Part shown: in pieces, positions 21,971-32,246 of the stretch | Position numbering within the stretch: the first letter of the stretch is position 1 | Layout: every line of letters begins with the position of its first letter | Assembly: GCA_951812925.1 (NCBI GenBank) | Contig: OX638368.1 | Coordinates: 72,822,422 to 72,886,421, forward strand | Source of the DNA: Calliopum simillimum | Lineage: Eukaryota > Arthropoda > Insecta > Diptera > Lauxaniidae | Reading direction: 5' to 3' | Length of the DNA stretch: 64,000 bases | Program-made: the position numbers and the translations under genes | Notes under the pieces: model-generated | What the model saw: the letters and a program-made list of their open reading frames with translations, nothing else | Told to the model about the DNA's origin: nothing | The model's database searches: none

Positions 21971-22240
21971 GTATGTATGTATTCTCCTTTAACTCCTAGT
22001 ATGAGCATAGGGCCCATCTCCTTTTGTTGCGATCCCTTGCGATGACTTTGATCTCTTGCCACGACTTTCCCGATTCTTGGATTTCCTTTTCCAGCCACCT
22101 TTTCCAGTTGGTTTTGGGTCTACGACGTCCTCTACTCCTTTGTGGATTCCACTCAAGAGCCTGGCGACAAACTTCGCTGTGTTGTCTCCAAAGTGTGACC
22201 AATCCATCTCCCTTTACGCAGCTTGACCTCGTTTGCTAGC
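21971..22240 (-). mobile_element. 5'-truncated LINE (non-LTR retrotransposon) 3' end
   Basis: Flanked by a 13 bp direct repeat TAATAACTTCAAT (21958-21970 and 22241-22253), the target-site duplication. On the minus strand it encodes the C-terminus of a LINE reverse transcriptase protein (DWSHFGDNTA... ; in an overlapping frame SRGRRRPKTNWKRWLEKEI, a typical basic tail), a short 3' UTR and a (CATA)n-type tail. The copy at 52556-54610 ends in the same sequence. Target-primed reverse transcription explains both the truncation and the duplication. Confidence 0.85.
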
Positions 22241-22253
22241 TAATAACTTCAAT

Positions 22254-22407
22254 AGCATGTGGTAAATAAATAGCAGTAAAAACAAATAGAATTCATAGCC
22301 ATTAATAAAAACATTTATTTATGATAACATTTCAAAATTAATAATAAAATACAAGTCTGAAGAATTTCCTTTCAAATCTTTTGCCATAAATTTTCAAAAC
22401 ATATATA
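22254..22407. other. Short unique spacer
   Basis: AT-rich sequence between the LINE tail and the LTR retrotransposon. AATAAATG-type motifs read on the minus strand could be polyadenylation signals of a lost transposon gene whose body would lie right of 28276. This is only a suggestion. Confidence 0.3.
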
Positions 22408-22632
22408 TGTAGGAAATAAAATTGATTGTTGAATTAAAACTGATTTTATTTCCAATAAAATATTAATAAAAAAATGAAGTGACTTGAAAAACTATTAAAG
22501 GATTCAATCTGTATTTTTTAGACGAATGAAAAAATCATTTGAATAAAGTAAAGGCTTCCTTTTGACAATAATAAATACTTAAAACATAATACAGCAAGTA
22601 CTTTGGGAGTACAGTGTTTGCATAATTCCACA
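22408..22632 (-). repeat. 3' LTR of the Ty3/gypsy element
   Basis: 225 bp, bounded by the inverted dinucleotides TG/CA. Identical in length to the other LTR, with about eight substitutions. It precedes the inner sequence starting ATCGGCCATCCTACAATTCA, a related form of which (GATCGGCCATTTTACTATGC) follows the LTR-like sequence ending at 35296. Confidence 0.93.
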
Positions 22633-22747
22633 ATCGGCCATCCTACAATTCATCCGACCCGGATGTACTGCACACAATCGCTACTCTACTCCAAGGTTTC
22701 ATATTATCTGCACTTGTTGAAGTGTTACCTGGGCCTTCTTACATCAG

Positions 22748-23152
22748 TCATCGGTCATTGCCTTTGTATTTAGTCACTTCATATGGCCCATGGAACTTTG
22801 GTCTCAACTTCATCCCAACACCGAATTGCGTTCTAGCAATAGCTACTAAATCACCAACCTTGTACTGCGTTGAAGTTTTTCTTTTACGATCAAACGTCAT
22901 TTTATTTTCGTTTTGGATAGCAGCAATTTGTTGTTTGGCTGTGTTCCGTAGCTCTTCTCGATCTTGATTGAAAATAGCTGCTACTTCGTCATCAATAATT
23001 TCAGCGATTCGCATATCGTCTTTTGTATTCATTGAAACTCCTATCATCAACTCAAATGGAGATATATAAGTCGATCGGTGAGTAGATTTATTTAAGTACT
23101 TCTGGACTGCACTTACATACTGGTACCACTTTTCTGGATCATTTATTGACAA
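22748..23152 (-). pseudogene. Integrase C-terminal region (gypsy)
   Basis: 134 codons continue the integrase after a frameshift near 23148. Visible are a conserved W (NDPEKWYQYV), the SPFELMIGV segment typical of retroelement integrases, a central Asp/Glu region, and near the end YKVGDLVAIART followed by LRPKFHGPYEVTKY. The last motif is the GPY/F module that binds the target or LTR end. It was the 3' end of pol, and no env-like frame follows before the LTR. Confidence 0.9.
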
Positions 23153-24345
23153 CTTAAGAGAGAACTGAAATAATTGTGAAGTCGTTCTACTTGTCCATTT
23201 CCTCTTGGTACACCAGTTGTTGTAAAAACCAATTCAATATTTTCGTATTTGCAATGTTCTTTAAAAATCTCTGCTGCAAATGCAGTACCCTTGTCTGAAA
23301 TGATACGCTTCGGATTTCCAAAAATATCTGTTAATGTTTTCAGTTTATTTAGTGTTTCCACTGCTGTAGTTGACTTTGTAGGAAAAATCCACACAAATTT
23401 GGTGAATGAATCCACTACTGTCAACAAATATTTGTAGTTTTTGCTTGTTGACGGCATTGGTTCAACGTGATCCATGTGCCATGTATGTAGAGGCAGACAT
23501 CCTTTTTGAATTGGGTGTAGAAAACCTTCTTGTTTTACCAATTTCTTTTCAGCTAAAATGCATGGTACACAGTTTTTCACCACACCGTCAATAAGTGTCT
23601 TTAGTTTTGAAATGTAAAACTCCTTGATTACATCTTCCATTTTCTTTTGCTTAAAATGTCCTTGGTCATGAGTTTTTCGTACGATGCCATATTTCATAGC
23701 TTCTGGAACTACAATTACGATATTACCGTTGAAGTTTTTGCATAAAATTCCGTTTTGCATCATGTAATTTTCATAGGTTTGTTTGCTCAGCAATTCGATA
23801 ATTGCATTAATATGTTTATCATCCGCCTGAGCAGCTTTGATGCTTTTAACAAGGCTTGCGTCTTGAATCAGGTACATGCGACTTAACGCATCGACGTGCT
23901 TCATTCTATTTCCTGCGCGATGAATAACTTCACAATCATATTCTTGAAGCAAAAGAGCCCATCTAGAAATTTTCGGCACATCTTTCTTTTTCATCGTTGC
24001 TTCAAATGCTTTGCTATCAGTAATGATTTTGAAGTGTTGTCCAAGCGAGTATACCCGAAACTTTTGCACAGCTTTTACCACGGCAAGTACTTCTAGTTCG
24101 TAGCTGTAACATTTTTGTTCAGCCTCTGAAGTTTTTATACTTAGATAACGTACTGGGTGTAACTTTCCATCGTCGTAATCTCGTTGCATTAGAATAGCAG
24201 CAAGAGCCCATTTAGATGCATCAGTATGCAGCTCGATTTCTGCGCCTTGTCGAAAAATTGTCAGTACTGGTCTTTCTGATATACACTTCTTCAGTAAATT
24301 AAATGATCGGTGTTGCGTTTCACCAAACTCGAATTTAGTGTTTTT
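23143..24345 (-). pseudogene. RNase H and integrase of the gypsy element
   Basis: The open frame actually runs from about 24345. Its first part, before the Met at 24189, carries the RNase H motif LHTDASKWALAAIL. Numbering from that Met: YELEVLAVV at 30-38 and ITDSKAF at 56-62 complete RNase H. The integrase zinc finger has H174, H178, C207 and C210. The catalytic triad is D240 (WHMDH), D299 (SDKGTAFAA) and E335 (NGQVERLH), a DD35E spacing. All key residues are present, so damage lies only in the frame breaks at either end. Confidence 0.92.
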
Positions 24346-24351
24346 TTGCAG

Positions 24352-25086
24352 TTAGTCACTTAAAGGCTTGGCAATCGTTGCAAAATCTTGAATAAATTTT
24401 CGAAAATATCCAGCCAAACTAAGAAATCGTTGCACCTCTTTTTCGGTTTTTGGCTCTGGAAAATTTCGAACATCTTTTGTTTTCAGAGGAGATGGCCTAA
24501 TTTGACCATTTTCAATCTCATATTCGAGAAATTCAATTTTGGTTTGCAACAGATGACATTTCTTCCACTTAATGTTCAGATTATATTCTGAAGCGACTTT
24601 TAAAACCTTCTTTAATCGTTCAACAGCTTCAATTTCATCTTTTGCTATGATAATCAAATCATCCATATAAATTAATACAATTCCCTCAAGCATTAGCGAG
24701 TTGAAAATTGTGTTGATAAATCGTTGAAAAACTGCTGGGCTAGTGCACAATTCAAACGGAACCTTCAAAAACTCATATTGTCTTGCTAGAGTGACAAATG
24801 ATGTATATTTGCGGCTATCTTCATCGACTGAAACATGAAAGAGCTCGTTTGCCAAGTCGAGTGTACTAAAAACTTTACTATTTTGCAGCATATCGATTTG
24901 GTCTTCTATAAGCGGCATGGGATATTTGTCTTTAACAATCTTCTGATTAATTTTTCGGTAGTCCACACATAAACGTTTCGATCCATCTTTTTTTCCTACG
25001 AGAACAATTGGACTAGCATAGTTCGAAATACTAGGTCGAATTATCCCATCGGTCAACCACGTATTGATCTGCTTTTCGACTTCCAT
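24352..25086 (-). pseudogene. Reverse transcriptase (gypsy)
   Basis: 244 codons from Met 25086. Motifs: INTWLTDGIIRPS near 7-19 (fingers), LCVDYRKIN at 39-47, FSTLDLAN with catalytic D77, VPFELCTSPAVFQRF at 109-123 (usual form MPFGLxNAPxxFQR, so two substitutions), YMDD at 140-143, and FLSLAGYFRKFIQDFA near the end. The polymerase would copy the element RNA in cytoplasmic particles. It is in the same frame as the upstream gag-protease frame, separated only by a TAG at 25117-25119. A frameshift in an A-rich run near 24350 separates it from RNase H. Confidence 0.93.
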
Positions 25087-25116
25087 TTTTTCTACTTGCG
25101 GTAGTCGACGTGGACG

Positions 25117-26454
25117 CTATGCTACTGGAATGTCATCAGCAAGTATAATTTTTAAGCTCACTGGTGACTTTTTGATTGGTTGCGGCTTATATCCATTTAT
25201 CATATTTTTAACCTCTGTAAATATAGTCTTATTCCTTACATGAGAGAGATCAGGTATCAAGTTTTCTTCATTCGAAATCAGCAAACCATTATTTTGTTGT
25301 TCCAATTTATATGACAGTTCATCTTTAATTTTTGTTGAGCGTGTCATCGTTACTCCGTCGTCTGAGAAGCAAACTGTCACCTGATTTGTTAAATTCATGC
25401 AAATTATCAAATCGACATCCACACACTCGTTTGGTATTACATGACATTTACCCAGAGAACAATCATCAGCTTCAACAACTACGTCAAATACACCAATGGC
25501 TTCAGTAGATGCAGATCCGATACCACAAAAAATAGTATTCGTTTTCGAAAACATTCCAAACTTATTCAAGTAAAACGCATCTTTACGCATTGTTGTAATT
25601 TGGCTGCCACTGTCTATAAGCGGTTCCATTTCAACACCATTGATTGAGACTACCTTGCAAGATCTTTTAAACCCCAGCATGTGCACTTTTGACTTAGTAT
25701 CTCCTTTCTTAGATTTGCAGCAGCTATTTGACTTGTGCCCAAATTCGTTGCACTTAAAACACTTAGGTCCTTTCATTTTGTCTGGACACTCGTCTGAAAT
25801 ATGAGTCTTATCGCCAAAATTGAAACAACGTTTTTTCTCACCTGAATTATTCTTGTCAATCTTGTAATTCTTCTCATTTTTTATATTCTTGCTAGTTTTT
25901 TCAGCTTTATTAGCTTCTTCTTGTGTTTTCGACTGTATTATTTCGTACACCAGTAGCTTTTCTTTGAGTTCCTCAATTGTTCTTGCTTCATACAAGAAAA
26001 CCTTGCTGTGAGGAGATCCTGTGACACCATCAACAATATATAAAATAATTGCACTGGTTTCAATATTGGCTTGACTAGCGATGTCAAGCATTGCATAAAT
26101 ATACTGCCGGTAAGATTCGTTTGTCTTTTTCTTACGTTCACACAGCTTTCGATGTACACTGACGCTACTTATTGTTGTTCTAAACTCTTTTCTTAATCCG
26201 TTTTCCAACTCTGTAAATGATTTTGCTTTACATTCATGGTCCATAAAGAGTTTAGCGGTGCCTTTTAGTAAACGTTTAGCATATATTAATTTCTGCAGCT
26301 CGGTCCATCGAAACAATTCACTATTTTGCTTGAATTCTTCGAGCCATTCGTTAATGCTGCGCCCATCTTCGCCAGAAAATTTCTGCATTGATTCATCAAC
26401 ATCACGAAATGTTACATCTTGTCGATATTGGCTTGGTAACTGTTCGTCGTTCAT
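25117..26454 (-). pseudogene. Gag and protease of the gypsy element
   Basis: 445 codons. Residues 1-180 are a capsid-like helical region (INEWLEEFKQN at 34-44, SYRQYIYAML at 114-123). Lys/Asn-rich sequence follows, then two zinc knuckles. The first (210-223) is CX2FX4HX4C, with the second Cys replaced by Phe. The second (232-245) is a perfect CX2CX4HX4C. The protease active site DSGS is at 281-284. Knuckles bind the genomic RNA and the protease matures the particle proteins. The apparent start is internal: the frame continues upstream to a TAA within the coiled-coil region at 26455-27077. Confidence 0.92.
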
Positions 26455-27077
26455 TCTTCTCTGGTTATCATATAAATTGCTCGAATTTGAATTTGCATCC
26501 CTTAGCCTTTACAGCTCGATCTGTACCCGCTGTTCAAAACGTAGCTCGTCCTCTTCAGCTTTTCTTTTTTCTGCTTCTCGTCTCACCCTTTCTTCAAATT
26601 CCTGCTCTTGCATTCTGGATTGTTCTTTTTCTTTTTCAAATTGAATCTGTTCCTGCATCCTTCTTTCTTCGTTTTCTTCTTCTTGCTTCTTTCAGCTTCT
26701 ATTCTTCCCTTTTTCGCTTCTTCTTCTTCTTTCTTCTTGCTTCTTTCATCTTCTAACCTTTTTCTTTCGGTTTCTTCATCTTGCTTCTTTCTTCTTCCGA
26801 CTTCTATTCTTATCCTTTCGGCTTCTTCATCTTTCTTTCGTTTTTCAAGTCGTTCTTTCTCGTACAATTTGATTCTTCTTATTAATGTGTTCCTATCGCC
26901 ATCTTCCGATAAATGAAATTGGCGGCACGCTTCTTGCAAATCCTCGTGCGATGTGCCGTTCCAATCAGTGCTGTCGTTTTGAAAAGTTTGAGCGAAGTGA
27001 AATTTAGTAAAAAGTGAAGTATTGTGAAGTAAAATTCTGAAAAAGTGAAGTATTAGCGAAGTGAACATAAAAATCAC
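26455..27077 (-). pseudogene. Gag N-terminal region: SAP-like fold and charged coiled coil
   Basis: A 164-codon frame (27077-26583) holds a short SAP-like segment (SHEDLQEACRQFHL, then DRNTLIRRIKLYEK) followed by about 70 residues of Lys/Arg/Glu repeats predicted as a long charged helix (ERLEKRKKDEEAERIRIE and variants). A frameshift near 26680 and a TAA near 26512 separate it from the 445-codon gag frame. SAP motifs bind DNA in other proteins, so an accessory nuclear or nucleic-acid role in this gag is inference. Plus-strand Ser/Phe-rich frames here are shadows. Confidence 0.75.
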
Positions 27078-28050
27078 AATTTTATTTATTCAATTCATTC
27101 ATTTTTATGCTACACGTAACAAAATTTGAAAATATATTTTAAAAAAATAGGAAAAAATAAATAAAAAATTTCTTAGGTCAAAAATTTACCGAAATATGGC
27201 CGGCCACTTGAACATGAAAATTTTGTTTATGCGGTCGAAAAAACGGTTTTTACTCAAAACAAGGCATCTTACGAAAAAATGTATAAAGCAAAAAATGCTT
27301 AGAATAGTTCAAGAAATAAGTGATGATTTTTTTTCAAAATTTTTTGGAACTTTTTTAATTTTTTTTTTTTTTGACAAATTTTTTTATAAATTATAAAATG
27401 TACCCAAAAATTAAACGTATTCTTTGAATGATTCTATTTTAGGCCTTATACACTTTTCTCGTAAGGCGCCTTTTTTGAGAAAAAAAAATTTTTCCGACCA
27501 CTTAAAAAAAATTTAAATGTTCGAGTAGCCATATTTCAGCCAATTTTTCACCTAAAAGTTTTATAATGAAGCGTTTTAAAGGAAATTTGATCTATTTTTA
27601 TGATATTCTGCTATATTTTTACCTAACTCTGACCATAATACAGTTATTGACAAAAGAGTAAAAAACACAAGAATTCGAAATTTTTGCATTTTTTTTTTTG
27701 GTCTATAAACTATTTCGATGGCGAATTTAATTCTCTACAAAAAGTTTCCCGTGAAGTATATCGAAATTTTGCTTTGTTCGCTTGATATATTGAAAAAAAA
27801 AAATTACTTTTCAGTCAGGGCAGACTTCGGGCATACAAAAAAGTATGTTTCTGAACTCCCATAAAAAGAAGAGACAAATTTTAAGGCAAATTTTGTATTC
27901 TAGAAAAAAAGTGAAGTGATTTTATGAAAGGGGAAGTGGCGAAGTGTTTTTAATAAAAAAGGAGCAAAACACTTCAATCGAAGTGTAAACTGGTTCCAAT
28001 CCATCTTTACAAATTATTTTCTTGGCTCTTGAACGTGTTGAGCCCCCAAT
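27078..28050 (-). promoter_or_regulatory. Retrotransposon leader and primer-binding site
   Basis: Directly inside the 5' LTR, the minus strand reads ATTGGGGGCTCAACACG (28050-28034). Its TGGGGGCTC resembles primer sites complementary to the 3' end of tRNA-Pro, but only nine bases agree, so the primer is uncertain. The leader of about 970 bp is long. It contains GTGAAGT-rich stretches (near 27005-27060 and 27915-27960) and a foldback insertion at 27163-27565. No ORF belongs here. Confidence 0.55.
27163..27565. mobile_element. 400 bp foldback MITE in the retrotransposon leader
   Basis: The left arm CTTAGGTCAAAAATTTACCG then AAATATGGCCGGCCACTTGA is mirrored near the right end (GAGTAGCCATATTTCAGCC, AATTTTTCACCTAAA). 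Inner pairs such as GGCATCTTACGAAAAAATGT against CACTTTTCTCGTAAGGCGCC support a continuous imperfect stem. Non-coding. Confidence 0.65.
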
Positions 28051-28275
28051 TGTAGGAAATGAAATTGATTGTTGAATTAAAATTGATTTTATTTCCAATA
28101 AAATATTAATAAAAAAATTAAGTGACTTTAAAAACTATTAAACGATTCAATCTGTATTTTCTAGTCGAATGAAAAAATCATTTGAATAAAGTAAAGGCTT
28201 CCTTTTGACAATAATAAATACTTAAAACATAATACAGCAAGTACTTTGGGAGTACAGTGTTTGCACAATTCCACA
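28051..28275 (-). repeat. 5' LTR of the Ty3/gypsy element
   Basis: 225 bp partner of 22408-22632. Its minus-strand 3' end abuts the primer-binding region. An AATAAA-like segment (TTTATTTCC on plus) could be its polyadenylation signal. Confidence 0.9.
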
Positions 28276-28286
28276 TATATATCTGC

Positions 28287-28409
28287 TTAATTTATCGGAA
28301 TAGTTTCCGATTCTCCGTTGTCTTCCTTTTCTTTCGAAATATCCGCTAAACAAGTCAAATCTAAATCTTCCTCGTCTAGCCAATCTTCATCGTCTGTTAA
28401 GATGGCCAT
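28287..28409 (-). CDS. Small acidic ORF, 40 codons, unrecognised
   Basis: From an ATG at 28409 the minus strand reads MAILTDDEDWLDEEDLDLTC, then a Lys/Glu-rich tail ending TIPIN and TAA. Upstream in frame is RRREW preceded by a TAG. A second coding-like acidic fragment with one stop (EINTPELIKID and others) lies at 28862-28990. Both could be remnants of a transposon protein between the Harbinger-like ends 21820 and 29170, cut off by the LTR element inserted 11 bp after the stop. No function assigned. Confidence 0.35.
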   Translation of the reverse strand: MAILTDDEDWLDEEDLDLTCLADISKEKEDNGESETIPIN

Positions 28410-29089
28410 CCATTCCCTTCGACGCTATGCTGTTACTGCTGATTGGTCGAATTTTCGTCAATACATACATAACTTGTGCAAAACTTTGTGTTTCTGGAGC
28501 ATTACTTTTTGAAGTGAAATATATGTGGCATGACTAACAAATTCTCGACTCTAGAACTTTTTGGACTGAAAGGCAAAATTAATCGTATGGAATAGGAAAG
28601 TTTTCGGCTGGTGATGGTAACATTTCTCACAAATTCAAAATATTTGATATGAATAGAGATGGAAATTTAGCATTTTCACTGCTGGCCGGCAAAGGAATTT
28701 TCAGTCCAAAATCAGTTTGTTTGATTGGAATGGGAGGAGGCAAGAATCTTTCTGGCAAAATGTTGAAAATTGAGCTACTAGGTCTGAAGCAACACTTTAA
28801 ATCATTACATTTTGTTATCTGATTATCGTTCTAAAGTTCTTTGGTACTCATGTTTAATCTATCTTGATGAGTTCTGGAGTATTAATTTCTGAATCTTCAG
28901 GATCTATGTGTCTTGCTGAATACTTGTAAATTTCTACTGAATTTCATATTTCACTCAAAGTTTCGTCTATATCAGAAGTAGACTCCGTGAAGTGCTTCCG
29001 TCTCGCCTAGCGCTGAAAGACTATATGGGGTTTGAATTCATATTATTGCTCAACTGGAATTATTATTCCGGAAGTCCCATTTTCATGAA

Positions 29090-29170
29090 CCCAGCCTCTT
29101 TGTCACAAATGGTCACATTTGCTAGACCCTTCCTCCACATCAAGTCGTGACGTCCTTTATGGATGTCCCT
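29090..29170. repeat. Harbinger-like terminal sequence, copy B
   Basis: TTTGTCACAAATGGTCACAT, then AAGTCGTGACGTCC and TTTATGGATGTCCCT, followed by TTA. On the other strand this reads AGGGACATCCATAAAGGACG, resembling copy A at 21820. Boundaries are uncertain. Confidence 0.45.
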
Positions 29171-29210
29171 TTACAATAATAATTAACATTTATTAAGAAA
29201 AATAATATAT

Positions 29211-30136
29211 AGTAGCATAGCGAGAAAAATTACTACCAAAAATTTGTTCAAAATTTAAAAAAATGGCGGAGATATGGGACTTTGAAATTTTTAGGTTAGT
29301 TTGAGAAGCTATAACTTTAATTGCATTTATCCAATTCTCAATTTGATGGTGTCAAATGATTTGGCTTGAAACAGGCTTTAAAATTAGCAAAAATTTTTTT
29401 AATTTTTTTTTATATTGCTTACACTGAAAAAAAAAATTCAAATTGAGTTTCCCAGAATACGTCATTTTTAATATTTTTTATTTTTCTTACAAAAAAAGCT
29501 ACAGGTGTAACTTACCAGTCCTCTAAAAATTGGAGTGGGCCTCCCAGTGATCCTCCAGAAAAACAATAAAATGTGGCTTTTGCCGCAATTTTTCAGTACA
29601 ATTTTTTTGAATTTGAAATTTTTAACTAAACGTTAATTTGAATTTGAAAAAAGTGCTATACAAGCAAAAAAGTACTATACAAGCAAAAAAGCAGTCAATT
29701 AACTATTTTCAGCATTTGAAAATTTTATTTAATAAAAATTTTAAATTAAAAAAAATGTACTGAAAAATTGGGGAAGATACTACATTTTATTGTTTTTCTG
29801 GAGAACCACTTGGAGGCCCACTCCAATTTTTGGAGGACTGGTAAGTTACACCTGTAGCTTTATTTGTAAGAAAAATAAAAAATATTAAAAATGACGTATT
29901 CTGGGAAACTCAATTTGAATTTTTTTTTTTTCAGTGTAAACAATATAAAAAAAACTAAAAAAAATGTTTGCTAGTTTTTATTTTAAAGCCTGTTTCAAAC
30001 CAAATCATTTGACACCATCAAATTGAGAATTGGATAAATGCAACTAAAGTTATAGCTTTCCAAAAAAAACTAACCTAAAAACTTCAAAGTCCCATATCTC
30101 CGCCATTTTTTTAAATTTTGAAAAAATATTTGGTAG
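29211..30136. mobile_element. Palindromic element, right tip displaced by an LTR retrotransposon
   Basis: The left arm from AGTAGCATAGCGAGAAAAAT to about 29640 is mirrored from about 29700 to 30136, with CCAGTCCTCTAAAAATTGGA against TCCAATTTTTGGAGGACTGG as inner landmarks. The last 26 bp of the right arm are missing here and found at 35035-35060 (GTAGTAATTTTTCTCGCTAT). Total original length is about 950 bp with arms about 90 percent matched. Non-coding. Confidence 0.85.
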
Positions 30137-30347
30137 TGTTAGAAAATCTTCACACTTCGAAGTAATCTACTTTGTGAAAATATACTGAGCGAGAAAAACC
30201 CCATCTCAATGCTCACTTCGTTTGTAAAATAACAATTTCTATTTTCCTAGCAACTCGTCGGCACGGGCGTTGCTGACTAGTTAGAATCTTTTCAGTAGAC
30301 GTTGAATACGGGCGTGTAGGCGAATTCTTTTTGAAATTCGTGTTACA
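30137..30347 (+). repeat. 5' LTR-like sequence
   Basis: 211 bp from TGTTAG to TTACA. The last about 150 bp (from AAAACCCCATCTCAATGCTC) equal the 3' LTR at 33773-33905 plus 35020-35034 with about three substitutions. The first about 55 bp do not match the 3' LTR. The TTCTTTTTGAAATTCG at 30326-30341 is the intact form of the insertion site of the DINE-1-like copy in the 3' LTR. Confidence 0.8.
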
Positions 30348-30349
30348 TT

Positions 30350-30365
30350 TTCAGAAGTGGGATAT
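30350..30365 (+). promoter_or_regulatory. Primer-binding site (tRNA-Leu)
   Basis: TTCAGAAGTGGGAT right after the LTR is complementary to the 3' end of insect tRNA-Leu (...ATCCCACTTCTGACA), starting a few bases in. I recall tRNA-Leu as the primer of the mdg3/micropia/blastopia group of fly retrotransposons, which would place this element near that group. Confidence 0.65.
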
Positions 30366-30549
30366 CATCCCCAAAACGAAAAATACATTTATTTTGCGGT
30401 CGTTGTAAAAAATAAAAAAATAAAAATTTGTTTTACAAAATAAAAAAATTATATTCTTTTTGAAAATGAAATTGTCAACAAAAAACAGAAATTGAAAATT
30501 TTTATTTTCGCTATAAAATGGAAAATGTGAAACAGCAAACTCTTTATAA

Positions 30550-30705
30550 TATTGGATTTAATGAACGAATATCATCAAATACCAGCAGCAGAATCGTCGC
30601 GATACTTAACTGATTTTGGGACACCCAGAGGTCACTATTAATATAAAAGATGCCATTTGGTTTGACAAATGTTCGTGTTGTGTTGTCATATCGTAAGCAG
30701 TGACG
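30550..30705 (+). pseudogene. Reverse transcriptase fragment
   Basis: One frame carries NEYHQIP (usual LxxGYHQIP), SRYLTDFGTPRGHY and, after a +1 shift, MPFGLTN, the RT motif B. The upstream polymerase motifs and the YMDD box are absent. The fragment is joined to the leader by a deletion and cut on the right by the DINE-1-like insertion at 30730. It belongs to the 30137-35034 element. Confidence 0.75.
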
Positions 30706-30729
30706 AGATACAGCCAGATGAAATAAAAA

Positions 30730-31489
30730 CTAGTAAGGGTGTAAATTTTGGCCTGGCCAAAAAATAAATACCCTACACTGCAGTATTATGAAAAGTTTGC
30801 TTATATGGGAGGTGCCACGCCCTCTTGTCCGAGTACACCCAGTTTTTCTTCAGAGCTTGCATTTATAGTTTTTAGTGTCAGAGTGAAATTTAGTTGGATT
30901 ATCTCAAAAAACTCTTTCAGTATAGCATTTTGAATCTTTTGCTTATTTCATTTATAATTTTTAGTGTCTGAGTCAAATTTGGTTCGAATATCTCAAAAAA
31001 CGCTTTCAGTATAGCGTTTTGAAGCTTTTGCTTATATGGGAGGTGCCACGCCCTCTTGTCCGAATTCGCTCAAATTTTTATCAGAGCTTGCGCTTACAAT
31101 TCGTAGTACTTATATGTATTGTGGTTGCATTGTCGTGAAAAATACTCCTAAAATTGCATTTTGAATATAATTTTTGTATGGGCGGTAGGCGTGTCCGTTG
31201 ACCGATTTTGCTCATTTTCAATCCCCCGAGCTAACTTTGACGACGGAGGCAGTGTACCAAATTTCATTGAATTATCTTGCTCAGTTTTCCCAAAAAGTGT
31301 ATTTCAACACACAGCCATCCAGCCATCCAGCCAGCCAGCCAGCCAGCCAGCCAGACAGACGGACATGGCTATATCGACTCAGGAGGTGACGCTGATCAAG
31401 AATATATATACTTTTCTATACCTGCCACGCCTCCTTCTCTGCGTTACAAACGGAAGGACAAAGTGAATATACCCTGGGTGTAGGGTATA
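30730..31489 (-). mobile_element. DINE-1-like Helitron
   Basis: On the minus strand: 5' end at 31489 next to the core ATAGCCATGTCCGTCTGTCT and a (CTGG)n tract of about seven units, the CCTACCGCCCATAC block, and two GGGCGTGGCACCTCCCATAT modules; one module half has been lost near 30945. The TTTTGGCCAGGCCAAAA hairpin and CTAG are at 30730. It splits the pol gene of the LTR element, so it is younger than that element. Confidence 0.9.
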
Positions 31490-31519
31490 ACAAGCATTAC
31501 AATATTTCAAAATGTCTTC

Positions 31520-32246
31520 CAATATTCGTGAAGTGAAACAGTTTTAAGGACTCACAGGTTACTTTCGTCGATTTATTGAACATTATTCGAAAATTGCATA
31601 TCCTTTGAATCAATTATTAAAAAAAGACGCGAAATATCGGTGGACTAAAGATGAAAGTTCATTTTAAAACTTGAAGCAAAAACTTTGCGAATCACCTATT
31701 TTAGCTATTTTTGATCCAAATTGTAATCACGAACTGCACACCGATGCCTGTCAAATAGGATTAGCAGGTGTATTAATCCAGGTATGTGAATTAGACCAAA
31801 AACGTGCGATTGCATATTTTAGTAGACAAACAAATAGTCTTGAACAAAAGTATCATAGTTATGAGTTGGAGACTTTAGCTGTTGTTGAGAGTTTGGAGCG
31901 TTTCCGTTTCTACCTGTTGGGCAAGAATTTTAAGATTTTAACCGATTGTAATTCTTTGAAGGAAACAGCAAACAAGCAACAGATGGTACCAAGAATTGCA
32001 AGGTGGTGGTTACGTATACAGGAATATGATTTTGATGTTATTCATCGACCTGGAGTTCAAATGGCTCATGCAGATGCATTAAGCCGTAATCCAACTGAGA
32101 AATCAAAGGATCCGGACATTGCTGGTATTGATATGCTAATGATAGGAATGGGAGAAACAAAATTTGTGGTTCCTAGAGGTATTTGCTGGCGAGTAATTAA
32201 ATCTGCTCACGACGATGTGCGCCACGTTGGAGTTAGGTTAGGTTAG
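31520..32246 (+). pseudogene. RT thumb and RNase H of the second gypsy element
   Basis: From 31520 the frame reads LTGYFRRFIEHYSKIA and AKYRWTKDE (thumb/connection), with in-frame TAA codons at 31546 and 31666, then the RNase H core: HTDACQIGLAGVL, QKYHSYELETLAVVESLERF, ILTDCNSLK and ARWWLRIQEYDFDVIHRPG. Catalytic acidic residues D, E and D are kept. The integrase zinc finger starts (AHDDVRHVGV) where the TTAGG-tailed insertion cuts the frame at 32233. Confidence 0.88.

Larger units (their letters stand above)
22408..28275 (-). mobile_element. Ty3/gypsy LTR retrotransposon, structurally complete, with disabling mutations
   Basis: Two 225 bp LTRs (22408-22632 and 28051-28275; TGTAGGAAAT ... 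TTCCACA on the plus strand) bound the element. They differ at about 8 positions (about 96 percent identity). The flanks show a TATA(TA) duplication (22402-22407, 28276-28281). On the minus strand the order is LTR, leader, gag, protease, reverse transcriptase, RNase H, integrase, LTR, the Ty3/gypsy order; no env was seen. Breaks: a premature stop and frameshift early in gag, a single TAG between protease and RT, and frameshifts near 24350 and 23148. Confidence 0.93.

Noticed and set aside
26258..26916. Serine- and phenylalanine-rich plus-strand frames
   Set aside because: Antisense shadow of the Lys/Glu-rich gag N-terminus of the gypsy element on the minus strand.
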